DNA of 60,302 nt from Desulfobacterales bacterium GWB2_56_26 (GTDB lineage Bacteria > Desulfobacterota > Desulfobulbia > Desulfobulbales > Desulfocapsaceae). The translations under genes were made by a program, and so were the position numbers. Of the stretch, positions 17,164-25,637 are shown piece by piece. Location: contig MGTI01000020.1 in assembly GCA_001799365.1 (NCBI GenBank), positions 319-60,620 of the forward strand. The letters run 5' to 3'. Each line of letters begins with the position of its first letter. Position 1 is the first letter of the stretch. The notes beneath the pieces are model-generated. The model saw only the letters and a list, made by a program, of their open reading frames with translations, was not told the origin of the DNA and searched no databases.

Positions 17164-17403
17164 CTTCACGGGTCCACCTTGCCTCATCATTCTTTCGCCT
17201 ATTCCTCTTCCTTAAGAAAACTGCCTTGTTTTTTCCGTTTCACGTGGTGCTGTACCCCGACCGCGGGCAGCGAATCGAGGACCAAGGCTTCCTGACAGAT
17301 TGTCCTTGACCTCTTTATGAATACGACTAAAGTAGAGCCTTACATAGGGGTTCTTCACCAAAAGCAAAGGCAATACCTTACAATATTTTCAACAGGAGAA
17401 CGT

Positions 17404-18012
17404 ATGAAAAAAAGGATTTCTACAACTGTCGCCCTCGTGGCCATTCTCGGCTCACTTCTTCTCATTGCTCCCGGCTGCAGCAAAAAGACCGTTATACCCC
17501 CCGAAACGACCTCGGATGCCTCGCAGATGGGTGGCGGCCGGGATATTAACTATCCGGATGGGTATTCCGAAGACAATCTCCCGAAAACGGGCTCACTCGA
17601 TGAAAAAGCACCGGGGGTGGGTTCCGAATTTGCCGCAGATTCACAATCCGACGAATACAAACGTCTGCACGGTAGATGCTCTCCCGGTCTGTACCCGGTA
17701 TATTTCGATTTCGATCAGTCGGGGATTCGTTCCGATATGGCCCAGGTGCTGGAGCAAAACGCAGAATACCTGAAGACCATCCCGGGAAGAATAGTGATGA
17801 TTGAAGGAAACACCGATGAACGAGGTACCAACGAGTACAACCTGGCACTGGGAGAAAGACGCGCCATCACTGTCCAGCAACATCTTGCCTCACTGGGCAT
17901 CGATTCGCGCATCATGCGCACCCTTTCCTATGGCGAGGAAAAACCTTTGTTTATCGGCCAGGATGAAGAGACTTACAGTTTAAACAGGCGGGCCGATTTC
18001 GTCGTCAAATAA
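17404..18012 (+). CDS. pal: Peptidoglycan-associated lipoprotein (Pal/OmpA family)
   Basis: An outer-membrane lipoprotein that binds diaminopimelate-type peptidoglycan. The ATG at 17404 follows AGGAGAACGT and gives 202 residues. The signal peptide ends in the lipobox IAPGC, making Cys25 the probable lipidated residue. A flexible 70-residue linker follows. The OmpA-like domain has VYFDFDQSGIRSD, VMIEGNTDERGTNEYNLALGERRA and YGEEKP, and the NTDERG and LGxRRA signatures are those of Pal. Unlike the usual tol-pal operon, no tolQRAB or ybgF gene is adjacent here. Confidence 0.9.
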   Translation: MKKRISTTVALVAILGSLLLIAPGCSKKTVIPPETTSDASQMGGGRDINYPDGYSEDNLPKTGSLDEKAPGVGSEFAADSQSDEYKRLHGRCSPGLYPVYFDFDQSGIRSDMAQVLEQNAEYLKTIPGRIVMIEGNTDERGTNEYNLALGERRAITVQQHLASLGIDSRIMRTLSYGEEKPLFIGQDEETYSLNRRADFVVK

Positions 18013-18027
18013 GACCTGTTCCGCACG

Positions 18028-18056
18028 TTCGGCCTCGCTCTCCTGTCGAGGCCGAA
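18028..18056. terminator. Hairpin between convergent pal and cmk
   Basis: A perfect 10-bp stem (TTCGGCCTCG with CGAGGCCGAA) and a 9-base loop sit 15 bases after the pal stop and 18 bases before the cmk stop. There is no long T run on either side, so termination may be partial, but the position suggests a bidirectional barrier. Confidence 0.55.
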
Positions 18057-18073
18057 TAACTTCTCTATAGAAA

Positions 18074-18754
18074 TCACTTCCCCCGGACCACTGCCAGAAT
18101 CCTGTTCACGACTTCTTCGATATCGATCTCGGTCGTATCGATCAGCACGGCGTCTTCCGCCGGACGGAGGGGGGCCACCGCCCGGTTCCGGTCTTGATGA
18201 TCCCGTTCCAGGGTCATCGCCAGAATCTCGACGAAATCCACCCGACACCCCTTTCTCTGTAGTTGCAGAACTCTGCGCCTGGCTCTTTCTTCCGGCTGTG
18301 CGTCAAGAAAAAACTTGTACGCCGCATCGGGAAAGACCACCGTCCCGGTGTCCCGGCCTTCGGCGACTATCCTGCCGGCAGCGCCGTAATTTTTCTGAAC
18401 TTGGGTGAGGAATTGCCTGACGGCGGCATCCGCCGACACCCGGGAGGCAACCATCGCCATTTCAGGGGTGCGAATAGCCTCACTGACGTCTTCCCCATTC
18501 ATGATGACCTGCACATCGCTCTCTTCTTCCGCAGCCGGAATCAGATCGAGCGTCAAGGCCTCAAGTACTCTCCCGAGATTTCCTTTGTCTTCAAGATCGA
18601 TCTGCAAACGGGAGAGATGGAGCCCGACAGCCCGATACATGGCTCCGGTATCGAGATAGGTGAATCCTACTGCCGCCGCGACCTTTCTGCTGACCGTCGA
18701 TTTCCCGACCCCCGACGGGCCGTCGATGGTGATGATGTTTTTCTTTTCAGACAT
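18074..18754 (-). CDS. cmk: Cytidylate kinase
   Basis: Phosphorylates CMP and dCMP to the diphosphates with ATP. The 226-residue protein has the P-loop GPSGVGKST at residues 12-20. YLDTGAMYRAVGL, GRIVAEGRDTGTVVFPDA (the GRDxGT block) and DAQPEERARRRVLQL (lid region) follow. RDHQDRNRAVAPLRPAEDAVLIDTT is the typical C-terminal block. The ATG overlaps the end of hisC by eight bases. It is the last gene of the leftward run that contains gatC, gatA and hisC. Confidence 0.96.
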   Translation of the reverse strand: MSEKKNIITIDGPSGVGKSTVSRKVAAAVGFTYLDTGAMYRAVGLHLSRLQIDLEDKGNLGRVLEALTLDLIPAAEEESDVQVIMNGEDVSEAIRTPEMAMVASRVSADAAVRQFLTQVQKNYGAAGRIVAEGRDTGTVVFPDAAYKFFLDAQPEERARRRVLQLQRKGCRVDFVEILAMTLERDHQDRNRAVAPLRPAEDAVLIDTTEIDIEEVVNRILAVVRGK

Positions 18755-19859
18755 AGTGCAGCTCGGTAAGGCATTCTGCCAGGGCTTTGAGAAATCTGCC
18801 GTTTTCTTCGTCCGTGCCGACGTTGATGCGGATGAGATTCTGAAAGCCGTAGGCGCTCATTGATCGAACGATGACTCCTTTCATCAGCATGGCGTCATAA
18901 AGTGCATCAGCGCTGCCGCCAACATCGATCAAAAAGAAATTGGTATGGGATGGATAGGGCCTGCATCCGAGTCTTGCGACCTCGGCCAGTAAAAATTCCA
19001 TGCCTTTGCCGGTGCGCTGCACGGTATTTTGGTAGTGTTCTTCGTCGGCCAAAGCGGCCAGGGCACCCACCTGGGCCATCTGGTTGATGTTGAACGGCTG
19101 GCGAACCTTGTGCAGACAGGCTGCAATTTCCCGAGCCATCATGCCGAAGCCGATCCTCAACCCGGCAAGCCCGTATACCTTCGATAGAGTGCGCAGGAAG
19201 ACTACCGGACACCGTCCTTCCGCATTGCGGATCAGCGAATAGAAATCCACCCGCAGCTGCTTGTCCATAAAGTCGACGTAGGCTTCATCGAGCACGACGA
19301 TGAGCGTTTCCGGGAGGTCGCTCAGAAACTGGTAAAGATCCACCGGGGCGATGGCGGTACCGGTGGGATTGTTCGGATTGTCGAGAAAGATCAGCCGGGT
19401 TTTCTCGGAGACCGTCTCCCGGATAACGGCCAGGTCGTGCTTCATGTTCTTGAGCGGCACGATATAGTTGATGCCGCCGCGCGCCTGGACGAATTTCTGG
19501 TACATGAGAAAAGAAGGGTAGCTGGTGATGACCTCGTCCCCCTCCGTCACGAAGGCCTTCACGAGAAAATCGATGACCTCGTTGGACCCGTTGCCGAGGA
19601 CGATTTCCCCCGGATCAAGTCCCATCTTTTCGGCAAGAGCCGTTACCAGGGAGTGGCACAAGGCATCGGGATAGCGATGCAGATTCAGCAATTCCGCCCG
19701 GATAGCTCTGACCGCTTTAGGCGAGGGACCCCAGGGGTTTTCGTTGGAAGCCAGTTTTACGGCATTCTTGATCCCGTATTGTCGTTCCAGTTCTTCCAGG
19801 GGTTTTCCCGGTGGGTAGGGTTGTATCGAAGAAACGTTTGGCGAAATTTTGATTTTCAA
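18747..19859 (-). CDS. hisC: Histidinol-phosphate aminotransferase
   Basis: A PLP-dependent transamination of imidazole-acetol phosphate with glutamate in histidine synthesis; the family can also act in aromatic amino-acid synthesis. The 370-residue class I/II aminotransferase has KLASNENPWGPSPKA at the N-terminus, GNGSNEVIDFLV, FLDNPNNPTGT and VVLDEAYVDF. The Schiff-base lysine is in FLRTLSKVYGLAGLRIGFG, and the C-terminal IRINVGTDEENGRFL is present. It is 15 bases downstream of gatA and overlaps cmk. No other his genes are in the window, which is common when hisC sits in a translation or nucleotide operon. Confidence 0.95.
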   Translation of the reverse strand: MKIKISPNVSSIQPYPPGKPLEELERQYGIKNAVKLASNENPWGPSPKAVRAIRAELLNLHRYPDALCHSLVTALAEKMGLDPGEIVLGNGSNEVIDFLVKAFVTEGDEVITSYPSFLMYQKFVQARGGINYIVPLKNMKHDLAVIRETVSEKTRLIFLDNPNNPTGTAIAPVDLYQFLSDLPETLIVVLDEAYVDFMDKQLRVDFYSLIRNAEGRCPVVFLRTLSKVYGLAGLRIGFGMMAREIAACLHKVRQPFNINQMAQVGALAALADEEHYQNTVQRTGKGMEFLLAEVARLGCRPYPSHTNFFLIDVGGSADALYDAMLMKGVIVRSMSAYGFQNLIRINVGTDEENGRFLKALAECLTELHYV

Positions 19860-19874
19860 AATAACTCCGGGGGG

Positions 19875-21335
19875 TCAGCTGATGTCCAGTTTGCCGCGCC
19901 CAAGCCGCAGTCCCTGTTCAAGATTGAAGCCTGCTTTCAGCAGGACTTCTTCCTGAAAATGGGCGCCCTGCAGCTGCACGCCGACCGGCAGGCCGGAAGC
20001 GGTGAAACCGCCGGGCACGGACATGCCGGGCACACCAGCAAGATTAGCAGAAATGGTGAGGATATCGGACATATAAACGGCAAGAGGATCGTCGGTATTC
20101 TCGCCCATCGGCCAGGCCGCCGTCGGAGTTACCGGCGAGATGAGCAGGTCGCAGGACTGGAAGGCTTTCTTGAAATCGTTGAGGATGAGCGTTCTAACCT
20201 GGGAGGCCTTCTTGTAGTAGGCATCATAGTACCCCGAGGAGAGTGCGTAGGTGCCGATCAAAATCCGCCGCTTGACCTCGGCGCCGAACCCTTCCGAACG
20301 GCTCCTTTTATACATCTCGAGCAGCGTGTCGGCCTCAAGGTTGCGATAGCCGTAATGAACACCGTCATACCTGGCGAGATTTGAGCTGGCTTCCGAAGGG
20401 GCGATAAGATAATAGACGGCAACACAATATTCCGTATGCGGCAGCGAGACTTCGACAATCTCGGCCCCTTGTCCCTTCATTACCTCGATACTGTTGCGGA
20501 CGATAGCCTCGACCTCTCTGTCGAGCCCTGCGGTAAAATATTCCTTCGGCACACCGACTCTTACCCCTTTCAGTCCGGGCACGAGTGATGACGTGTAATC
20601 GGGCACATCCTGCCGAACCGCGGTGGAATCTCGCTTATCGTAGCCGCTGATCACATTCATCATCAGAGCGCAGTCTTCCACAGTCCGGCAGATCGGCCCG
20701 ACCTGATCGAGTGAGGAGGCAAAGGCCGTGAGACCATAGCGAGAGACCCTTCCGTAAGTTGGTTTCAGGCCGACTACCCCACACAGCGATGCCGGCTGCC
20801 GAATCGAGCCGCCGGTATCAGAACCAAGGGAAGCGAAACATTCGTACGCGGCAACCGATGCCGCCGAACCGCCCGACGAACCACCGGCCACATAGCCTTT
20901 TTTCCAGGGATTGCGAGGAACGCCGAAAGCGCAGGTCTCCGAGGTAGACCCCATGGCAAATTCATCCATGGTCACCTTGCCGAGAATCACCGCATCCTCC
21001 TTTTTTAACCTGGCAACAACGGTCGCGTCATAGGGGGGAATATAGTTGGCAAGAATCTTTGAGCCGCAGGTGGTCCTCATCCCTTTTGTGGACAGCAGGT
21101 CTTTGATGGATAAAGGAATCCCACACAGCTTTCCTGCCGTCCCGGCCTTTCGCTGCCGATCGGCTGCTTCGGCCTGAGCCAGTGCCCCTTCCCTGTCGAT
21201 GGTTATGAAGGCATGAATTTCCTGGTCAACTTCATCAATCCGGTCGAGACAGCTTCCGGTGAGTTCGACGGCGGACATCTCTCCTTTATCCATCATCGCC
21301 TGCGCCTGGGCGATACTTAATTCGTACGGTTTCAT
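19875..21335 (-). CDS. gatA: Aspartyl/glutamyl-tRNA amidotransferase subunit A
   Basis: The amidase subunit of GatCAB, which converts Glu-tRNA(Gln) (and often Asp-tRNA(Asn)) to the amidated form. The protein has 486 residues. The amidase signature GGSSGGSAASVAA holds the Ser-cisSer of the catalytic triad, with the Lys upstream in SIKDLLS, and is followed by GSDTGGSIRQPASLCGVVGLKPTYGRVSRYGL. It follows gatC by 61 bases; gatB lies 23 kb away at 44927-46351 on the other strand. Confidence 0.97.
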   Translation of the reverse strand: MKPYELSIAQAQAMMDKGEMSAVELTGSCLDRIDEVDQEIHAFITIDREGALAQAEAADRQRKAGTAGKLCGIPLSIKDLLSTKGMRTTCGSKILANYIPPYDATVVARLKKEDAVILGKVTMDEFAMGSTSETCAFGVPRNPWKKGYVAGGSSGGSAASVAAYECFASLGSDTGGSIRQPASLCGVVGLKPTYGRVSRYGLTAFASSLDQVGPICRTVEDCALMMNVISGYDKRDSTAVRQDVPDYTSSLVPGLKGVRVGVPKEYFTAGLDREVEAIVRNSIEVMKGQGAEIVEVSLPHTEYCVAVYYLIAPSEASSNLARYDGVHYGYRNLEADTLLEMYKRSRSEGFGAEVKRRILIGTYALSSGYYDAYYKKASQVRTLILNDFKKAFQSCDLLISPVTPTAAWPMGENTDDPLAVYMSDILTISANLAGVPGMSVPGGFTASGLPVGVQLQGAHFQEEVLLKAGFNLEQGLRLGRGKLDIS

Positions 21336-21397
21336 GCAAACCTCAAAAACAGGCAGAAATCATCCTGCACTCTATTGAACGGCTGTAGTTAAAAAAA

Positions 21398-21682
21398 TCA
21401 AATGATTCTCGGAACCTGAAATGTTTCTCCGTCCTGTCGTGCACAATTCCGCAAGGCTTCTTCCCTCGGCAGAGATTCGTGCACTTCATCCTCGCGAAAG
21501 GCATTGCTAACCGAAAAAACATGGGAGGTGGCCGGTATGTCGGCGGTATCCAATTTTTTAAGCTTGTCGAAATACGACAGAATATTATCCAGCTGGCCGG
21601 TCATTTTTTCCAATTCTTCATCCGAGAGGGTCAGCCTTGCCAGATGGGCGACATGGAGAACTTCTTTTTTCGTAATTTTCAT
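21398..21682 (-). CDS. gatC: Aspartyl/glutamyl-tRNA amidotransferase subunit C
   Basis: The small stabilising subunit of GatCAB. The ATG at 21682 gives 94 residues, the normal family length; the frame is open for 33 more codons upstream, but that part overlaps the end of the HD-GYP regulator gene. Family blocks are VLHVAHLARLTLSDEELEKM, QLDNILSYFDKLKKLDT and the C-terminal LREDEV-like stretch AFREDEVHESLPREEAL. It lies 16 bases downstream of the HD-GYP regulator gene and upstream of gatA. Confidence 0.94.
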   Translation of the reverse strand: MKITKKEVLHVAHLARLTLSDEELEKMTGQLDNILSYFDKLKKLDTADIPATSHVFSVSNAFREDEVHESLPREEALRNCARQDGETFQVPRII

Positions 21683-21698
21683 GGGTAACAGAGAGATA

Positions 21699-22814
21699 TC
21701 ACAATTGTTTTTTATTTTGCTGGTAGACGTTATCCAGATATTCCTGCGAAAAAACGCTTTTGGTCGGAGTATAATCGACAATGGTCCTGGAGAAATATTC
21801 GACGATGGCCGGATCGAACTGGGTGCCGCTGCACTTGAAAAGTTCCTCGACAGCCTGTTCCATCGTCATGTTTTTCCTGTAATTTCTTCGGGAAGTCATG
21901 GCATCGTAACTGTCAACCACAATAATAATCTTGGTCAGATCGTCGAGTTGATCTCCGGTCAGCCCATCGGGATATCCCTTCCCGTCCATTCTTTCATGAT
22001 GATGCCTGATTATGAACTGCTCCTTGTTCATAAAGCCTAAAGGCTGAATGATGTTTGCGCCGACACTGGGGTGTTTGCGGATCAGAACCCATTCTTCAGC
22101 CGTCAGTTTGCCCGGTTTCTGGATGCAGGAAAGATCGATTACCAGTTTGCCGATGTCGTGGAACTGGGCAGCCCGCCGGAGCACGAGGATCTCGCTTTCG
22201 GTGAGTCCCATGGCGATACTGAGCATCAAAGCATATTCCGTCACCCGCATGGTATGGCCGGCGGTATAGTAATCCTTTTCCTCCATGGCATTCTGGAGGC
22301 TGCTCATCAGTTGGACCGTGGCATTCTCCAGACTATTACTGTAAGTGAGGAGAAGTTTGTTCTGTTCTTCCAGTTGTAGAGCCTTCAGTTGGATATCGTC
22401 TTCCAGAGCGGCTTTATACTGCCTTTCACGGAGAATGAAATTCCTTTTTTCAATAGCCCGACGGATTTTGACGTTGAAAATATCAAGATCCTCGATGGGT
22501 TTTGTCAGAAAATCGTAGGCTCCTAGATTTATCGCCTTCACGGCGTAATCCATCGAGCCGGCACCGGTCAGGAAAAGTACGGGAATATCGAAGTTGAGAT
22601 CGTTTAGCCTGTCCATGGTTTCAAAGCCATCCATGTCGGGCATGTTGATATCGAGGATAATGACATCATAGTTATCATCGACGATATTCAGCACATCCTT
22701 GCCGTCACGGGCGGTGTCGACGCGATGTCCGAACATTTCCAGGATCTTGGAAACCGTAGTCCGGACCATGGCATCATCGTCGGCAATAAGTATTCTGGTC
22801 TGGCCTTTATTCAA
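21699..22814 (-). CDS. Response regulator with HD-GYP c-di-GMP phosphodiesterase domain
   Basis: A 371-residue two-domain protein. The receiver (residues about 7-125) has the acidic ADDD, the phospho-Asp in VIILDINMPDMDG, and the Lys in FLTKPIED. After a helical linker (about 130-165) the HD-GYP domain carries AGHTMRVTEYA, AAQFHDIGKL and HHHERMDGKGYPDGL, with the metal ligands and GYP motif intact. It should hydrolyse c-di-GMP when phosphorylated. The kinase partner is not adjacent; the 12-15 kb relay is 7 kb away. The gene sits directly upstream of gatC in one leftward unit, an unusual partner for translation genes. Confidence 0.92.
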   Translation of the reverse strand: MNKGQTRILIADDDAMVRTTVSKILEMFGHRVDTARDGKDVLNIVDDNYDVIILDINMPDMDGFETMDRLNDLNFDIPVLFLTGAGSMDYAVKAINLGAYDFLTKPIEDLDIFNVKIRRAIEKRNFILRERQYKAALEDDIQLKALQLEEQNKLLLTYSNSLENATVQLMSSLQNAMEEKDYYTAGHTMRVTEYALMLSIAMGLTESEILVLRRAAQFHDIGKLVIDLSCIQKPGKLTAEEWVLIRKHPSVGANIIQPLGFMNKEQFIIRHHHERMDGKGYPDGLTGDQLDDLTKIIIVVDSYDAMTSRRNYRKNMTMEQAVEELFKCSGTQFDPAIVEYFSRTIVDYTPTKSVFSQEYLDNVYQQNKKQL

Positions 22815-22859
22815 AATATGTTTCTCCGATAATCTCCTAGTAGAGAATGCTGACAGAGT

Positions 22860-23924
22860 CTACATTTTCCAATATCTTTTTGCAATGTCCCGCACCCGTT
22901 CGACTGCCGGATGGGGAGCCCGCTCCTTACGCAGGATGGCCTCGGTCTCTTCGTCGAGAAACGAAGGAAAAGGCGTAGTCAGCCTCTCGCCCACCAGTTC
23001 AGAAAGTACTGCAAAAACTCCCTCTCTCAAGCCGGCTGGGTTGTATCCTCCTTCGAGGATAAAAAGAATTCTTCCGCTACATATCTTCTCAGCGAGTTCA
23101 ACAAGCACCTTCGCCATATAGCCAAAACCTTGGTGGGTGAGCCGCATGGAACTGACACAGTCCCCATGATAACCATCGAAACCTGCCGACACCAGTATGA
23201 TTTCAGGTCGGTATTGATGTCCTACCGGAAGGATCAAGGTGTTAAAAATATTGGCGTATTCGAGATCTCCCTGCCCTCCGGGAAGCGGAATGTTCAGGGT
23301 ATAGCCTTCCCCGCTGCCGACCCCCGTTTCAAGATGGGAACCTGTTCCGGGAAAAAGCGGCGATTCGTGAATCGAAACAAAGAGGACTTCCTCGGTATTG
23401 AAAAAGGAATTTTGGGTCCCGTTGCCGTGATGAACGTCCCAGTCGACGATCATCACTCTTTTGAGTCCGTGTCTTTTCAGAGCGTGATGGGCGGCAACAG
23501 CAATATTGTTGAACAGACAGAACCCCATGGAACAGTCTTTCTCGGCATGGTGGCCGGGAGGTCTCACTAAAGCCAGGCCATTAGCAATCTCCCGGTTCAT
23601 GAGAAGATCTATTCCACCAACCAGAGAGCCGGCCGCAAAACAGGCCGCCTCATAGCTTTTGGGGGAGGTAAAGGTATCTTCGTTAAGCACTGAGAAGATT
23701 TTTCCGGCGGTCGCTGCAGCCTTATCTATCTGTTGGGGCGAATGATTCAGCAGGAGTGTTTCCCGCGAAGCTTTGGTTGTGGATGGCTCTATGAAAAGAT
23801 TGTTTTTCGCTAATTCATCCAAAGTAAAAAAGAGTGGAGCTACTCTTTCGGGCGAGTCCAGGTGATCGAATCCGGGATCATGCTCCTGAAACAATTTGCT
23901 TCTGAAGATCGCTGTTTTTCTCAT
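22860..23924 (-). CDS. Histone deacetylase-like (class II, acetoin utilisation-type) deacetylase
   Basis: A zinc-dependent deacetylase-fold protein of 354 residues. Active-site blocks are VRPPGHHAEKDCSMGFCLFNNIAVAA (two His), IVDWDVHHGNGTQ (zinc ligands Asp and His), SAGFDGYHGD (second zinc Asp) and FILEGGYNP. Bacterial members deacetylate acetyl-lysine, acetylpolyamines or small acetylated metabolites; the substrate is unknown here. It is the first gene of the leftward run leading to the HD-GYP regulator and gatCA, with a 45-base gap, and has its own good promoter at 23982-24010. Confidence 0.9.
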   Translation of the reverse strand: MRKTAIFRSKLFQEHDPGFDHLDSPERVAPLFFTLDELAKNNLFIEPSTTKASRETLLLNHSPQQIDKAAATAGKIFSVLNEDTFTSPKSYEAACFAAGSLVGGIDLLMNREIANGLALVRPPGHHAEKDCSMGFCLFNNIAVAAHHALKRHGLKRVMIVDWDVHHGNGTQNSFFNTEEVLFVSIHESPLFPGTGSHLETGVGSGEGYTLNIPLPGGQGDLEYANIFNTLILPVGHQYRPEIILVSAGFDGYHGDCVSSMRLTHQGFGYMAKVLVELAEKICSGRILFILEGGYNPAGLREGVFAVLSELVGERLTTPFPSFLDEETEAILRKERAPHPAVERVRDIAKRYWKM

Positions 23925-23981
23925 TTTTCAATGGCTTAAAGAGTTACCCTCCTTTCTTGTTCCGAAAGAGTTCACGATCTC

Positions 23982-24010
23982 ATTATACCGGAAAATTTTT
24001 CTTTTGACAT
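23982..24010 (-). promoter_or_regulatory. Sigma-70-like promoter for the HDAC-like gene
   Basis: On the minus strand, ATGTCA (24010-24005) and a perfect TATAAT (23987-23982) are separated by 17 bases. The start codon lies 58 bases downstream. The -10 is perfect and the -35 matches four of six positions. Confidence 0.55.
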
Positions 24011-24033
24011 ATGCCCGATAGCTATAAAACAAG

Positions 24034-24064
24034 AACGCAGTTCCAAGCCATGCTGGAACTGCGT
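24034..24064 (-). terminator. Terminator of the yedE-like transporter gene
   Basis: A perfect 12-bp stem, AACGCAGTTCCA with TGGAACTGCGTT, with a 7-base loop. It is 26 bases beyond the transporter stop codon. On the minus strand the stem is followed by a T-rich stretch (CTTGTTTTATAG). Confidence 0.75.
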
Positions 24065-24090
24065 TAACTTACCTATATCTTTTATTATTG

Positions 24091-25335
24091 TTACATTGGA
24101 ACGATGAGCTTGTTGGTCTCTTCATTCCAGGTCACAACCAGATACCATACTATCATCACCGCGAAGATAAGCAACAAAGTCGGCCCATAACCCATGACAT
24201 CAGGAAGATAGACTAACGATCCAAGCACTCCGTTGTCCTCAAATTCCCTGTCTCTGAACCAGGCGGTCATAATTGAGGAAGAGATGGCAAAGAAGGGGAC
24301 AACCATCATAAGCTTTACCTGTCCCTCTCCCACCCGCCAGAGGGTTCCGGAACCGCATCCTCCGGCAAACATGGCGCCAACCCCGAAGATAAACCCGCCG
24401 ACGACACCTCCCCAGCCAAAAGTTCCGCGAACATAGTTGCCCACTGCAAGGACGGCTTCTCCCTCAGTCCGAACCGGCACTGCATATTTCAGAACAGCCG
24501 CGCCTATGGCAACGATGACTATGGAAAGCATCACCGATTTGGCCAAAGTGCAATCACCCGTCATGTGGGGTTCACGAAAGCCCTGAACCATGCACCAGCG
24601 TCCGCGCTGCATGGTATATCCGAGACAGGCGGCAATGACAATAACACCGCTCAGAGATGCTATATAGTCGCTGTCTTCATTAGCTGAATAGGAATAGGCA
24701 GCGTAGAATATGCCAAGCAGTCCTATAAGACCCATCAGGTAGATTACTGCCGAAGGGAACGATATTGTCTTCGATCCTCCTTCCCCCCAACTGATATGTT
24801 CCATTTCTAGATAGAGAAGCTTCAGGCCGAGAATAACGCCGAAAACCAGTCCGAGCATCATCGCGAAACCATTGGCACCGAGATTACCGATGGCATTGTA
24901 AAAGCCACCCACATTGCACCCTCCTGCGAGAGTGGCACCAATGCCCATGAGAATACCTGCTATGACCGCTTTCACCATTTCGCGATAAGGGGGGATACGG
25001 AGAGCGAACTCTTTGCCGAGACAGGCCGAGATAAAGGCCCCTGCGACGAATCCGATACCTATAACCGATCCCGAGTCAAACAGTACTGATTTCGGGGCTT
25101 CATCATAATATCCAAAGATACCGGCATCTGTTCCGAACAGGGTGGCAAGACCATACATTATCCAATCACCCCAGTTTCTTATAGCACCAACAGCCCCCCA
25201 GGGCCGCCACCAGGCCATCATCATGACCGAAAAAAACGCGACAATAACTCCGGTGACATAAGGGTTCCATTCTTTCTCACAAAAAAGAGCATACAATTCT
25301 TTAACTTTATTTTTGAAAACAGATTCTTCGCTCAT
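24091..25335 (-). CDS. yedE: YeeE/YedE-family sulfur (thiosulfate-type) transporter
   Basis: An integral membrane protein of 414 residues, starting at the ATG at 25335 after AGGGGGTTATTG; an upstream in-frame ATG would add 19 residues. About ten hydrophobic segments are visible. Two family cysteine motifs, GATLAGGCNVGGFYNAIGNLG and MFAGGCGSGTLWR, sit in the paired DUF395/sulf_transp halves. Another Cys is in QRGRWCMVQGFRE. E. coli YeeE imports thiosulfate through such cysteines. The gene is divergent from tusA and the DsrE-like genes. The YedE, TusA and DsrE-like gene set is one I recall being proposed as a marker of sulfur disproportionation (YTD cluster). Import or handling of thiosulfate or reduced sulfur is the likely role. 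Confidence 0.9.
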   Translation of the reverse strand: MSEESVFKNKVKELYALFCEKEWNPYVTGVIVAFFSVMMMAWWRPWGAVGAIRNWGDWIMYGLATLFGTDAGIFGYYDEAPKSVLFDSGSVIGIGFVAGAFISACLGKEFALRIPPYREMVKAVIAGILMGIGATLAGGCNVGGFYNAIGNLGANGFAMMLGLVFGVILGLKLLYLEMEHISWGEGGSKTISFPSAVIYLMGLIGLLGIFYAAYSYSANEDSDYIASLSGVIVIAACLGYTMQRGRWCMVQGFREPHMTGDCTLAKSVMLSIVIVAIGAAVLKYAVPVRTEGEAVLAVGNYVRGTFGWGGVVGGFIFGVGAMFAGGCGSGTLWRVGEGQVKLMMVVPFFAISSSIMTAWFRDREFEDNGVLGSLVYLPDVMGYGPTLLLIFAVMIVWYLVVTWNEETNKLIVPM

Positions 25336-25382
25336 CAATAACCCCCTGAAAAATAATCTAACTGTCAAAAACGTTTGTGGAA

Positions 25383-25412
25383 TGATTACCACAACAGTAA
25401 TTTTTTTGTCAA
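25383..25412 (-). promoter_or_regulatory. Promoter of the yedE-like gene
   Basis: On the minus strand a perfect TTGACA (25412-25407) is followed after 18 bases by TAATCA (25388-25383), 48 bases before the yedE start. The -35 is exact and the -10 weaker. Confidence 0.55.
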
Positions 25413-25439
25413 GCGAAACGACTCAAACAATGAGTAATT

Positions 25440-25452
25440 ACTACATTGTAGT
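25440..25452. promoter_or_regulatory. Candidate operator palindrome between yedE and tusA
   Basis: ACTACA-T-TGTAGT, a perfect 6-bp inverted repeat with one central base. It lies upstream of the yedE promoter and 55 bases upstream of the tusA -35, in the middle of the divergent intergenic region. No regulator gene is adjacent. The palindrome is seen directly; its role as an operator is inference. Confidence 0.4.
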
Positions 25453-25506
25453 ATGACTTTTTAATATTGTTATATTCGCAACTTACAGATGCTTTTGTTT
25501 CCTTGC

Positions 25507-25535
25507 TTGACATAATTAAGACGCTCAAGTATAGG
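25507..25535 (+). promoter_or_regulatory. Promoter of tusA and the DsrE-like genes
   Basis: A perfect TTGACA (25507-25512), 17-base spacer and TATAGG (25530-25535). This predicts a 5' leader of about 95 bases before the tusA ATG. Confidence 0.7.
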
Positions 25536-25584
25536 TCAAATTATAGATATACCTTATCAAGTACACAAAATGGAGTTAACCTAC

Positions 25585-25598
25585 GACGCACGTGCGTC
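25585..25598. promoter_or_regulatory. Perfect 14-bp palindrome in the tusA leader
   Basis: GACGCACGTGCGTC lies about 45 bases downstream of the predicted start site and 40 bases upstream of the tusA ATG. It is GC-rich in an otherwise AT-rich leader, so it stands out. It could be a repressor operator or an RNA hairpin; neither can be decided from sequence. Confidence 0.4.
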
Positions 25599-25637
25599 TA
25601 TCGTATATTCAACTCTTTTTATTTCAGGAGAACGATT

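Noticed and set aside
17234-17250. parS-like sequence CGTTTCACGTGGTGC upstream of rlmKL
   Set aside because: It matches only the left half and centre of parS and is not palindromic, unlike the exact site at 41261-41276.
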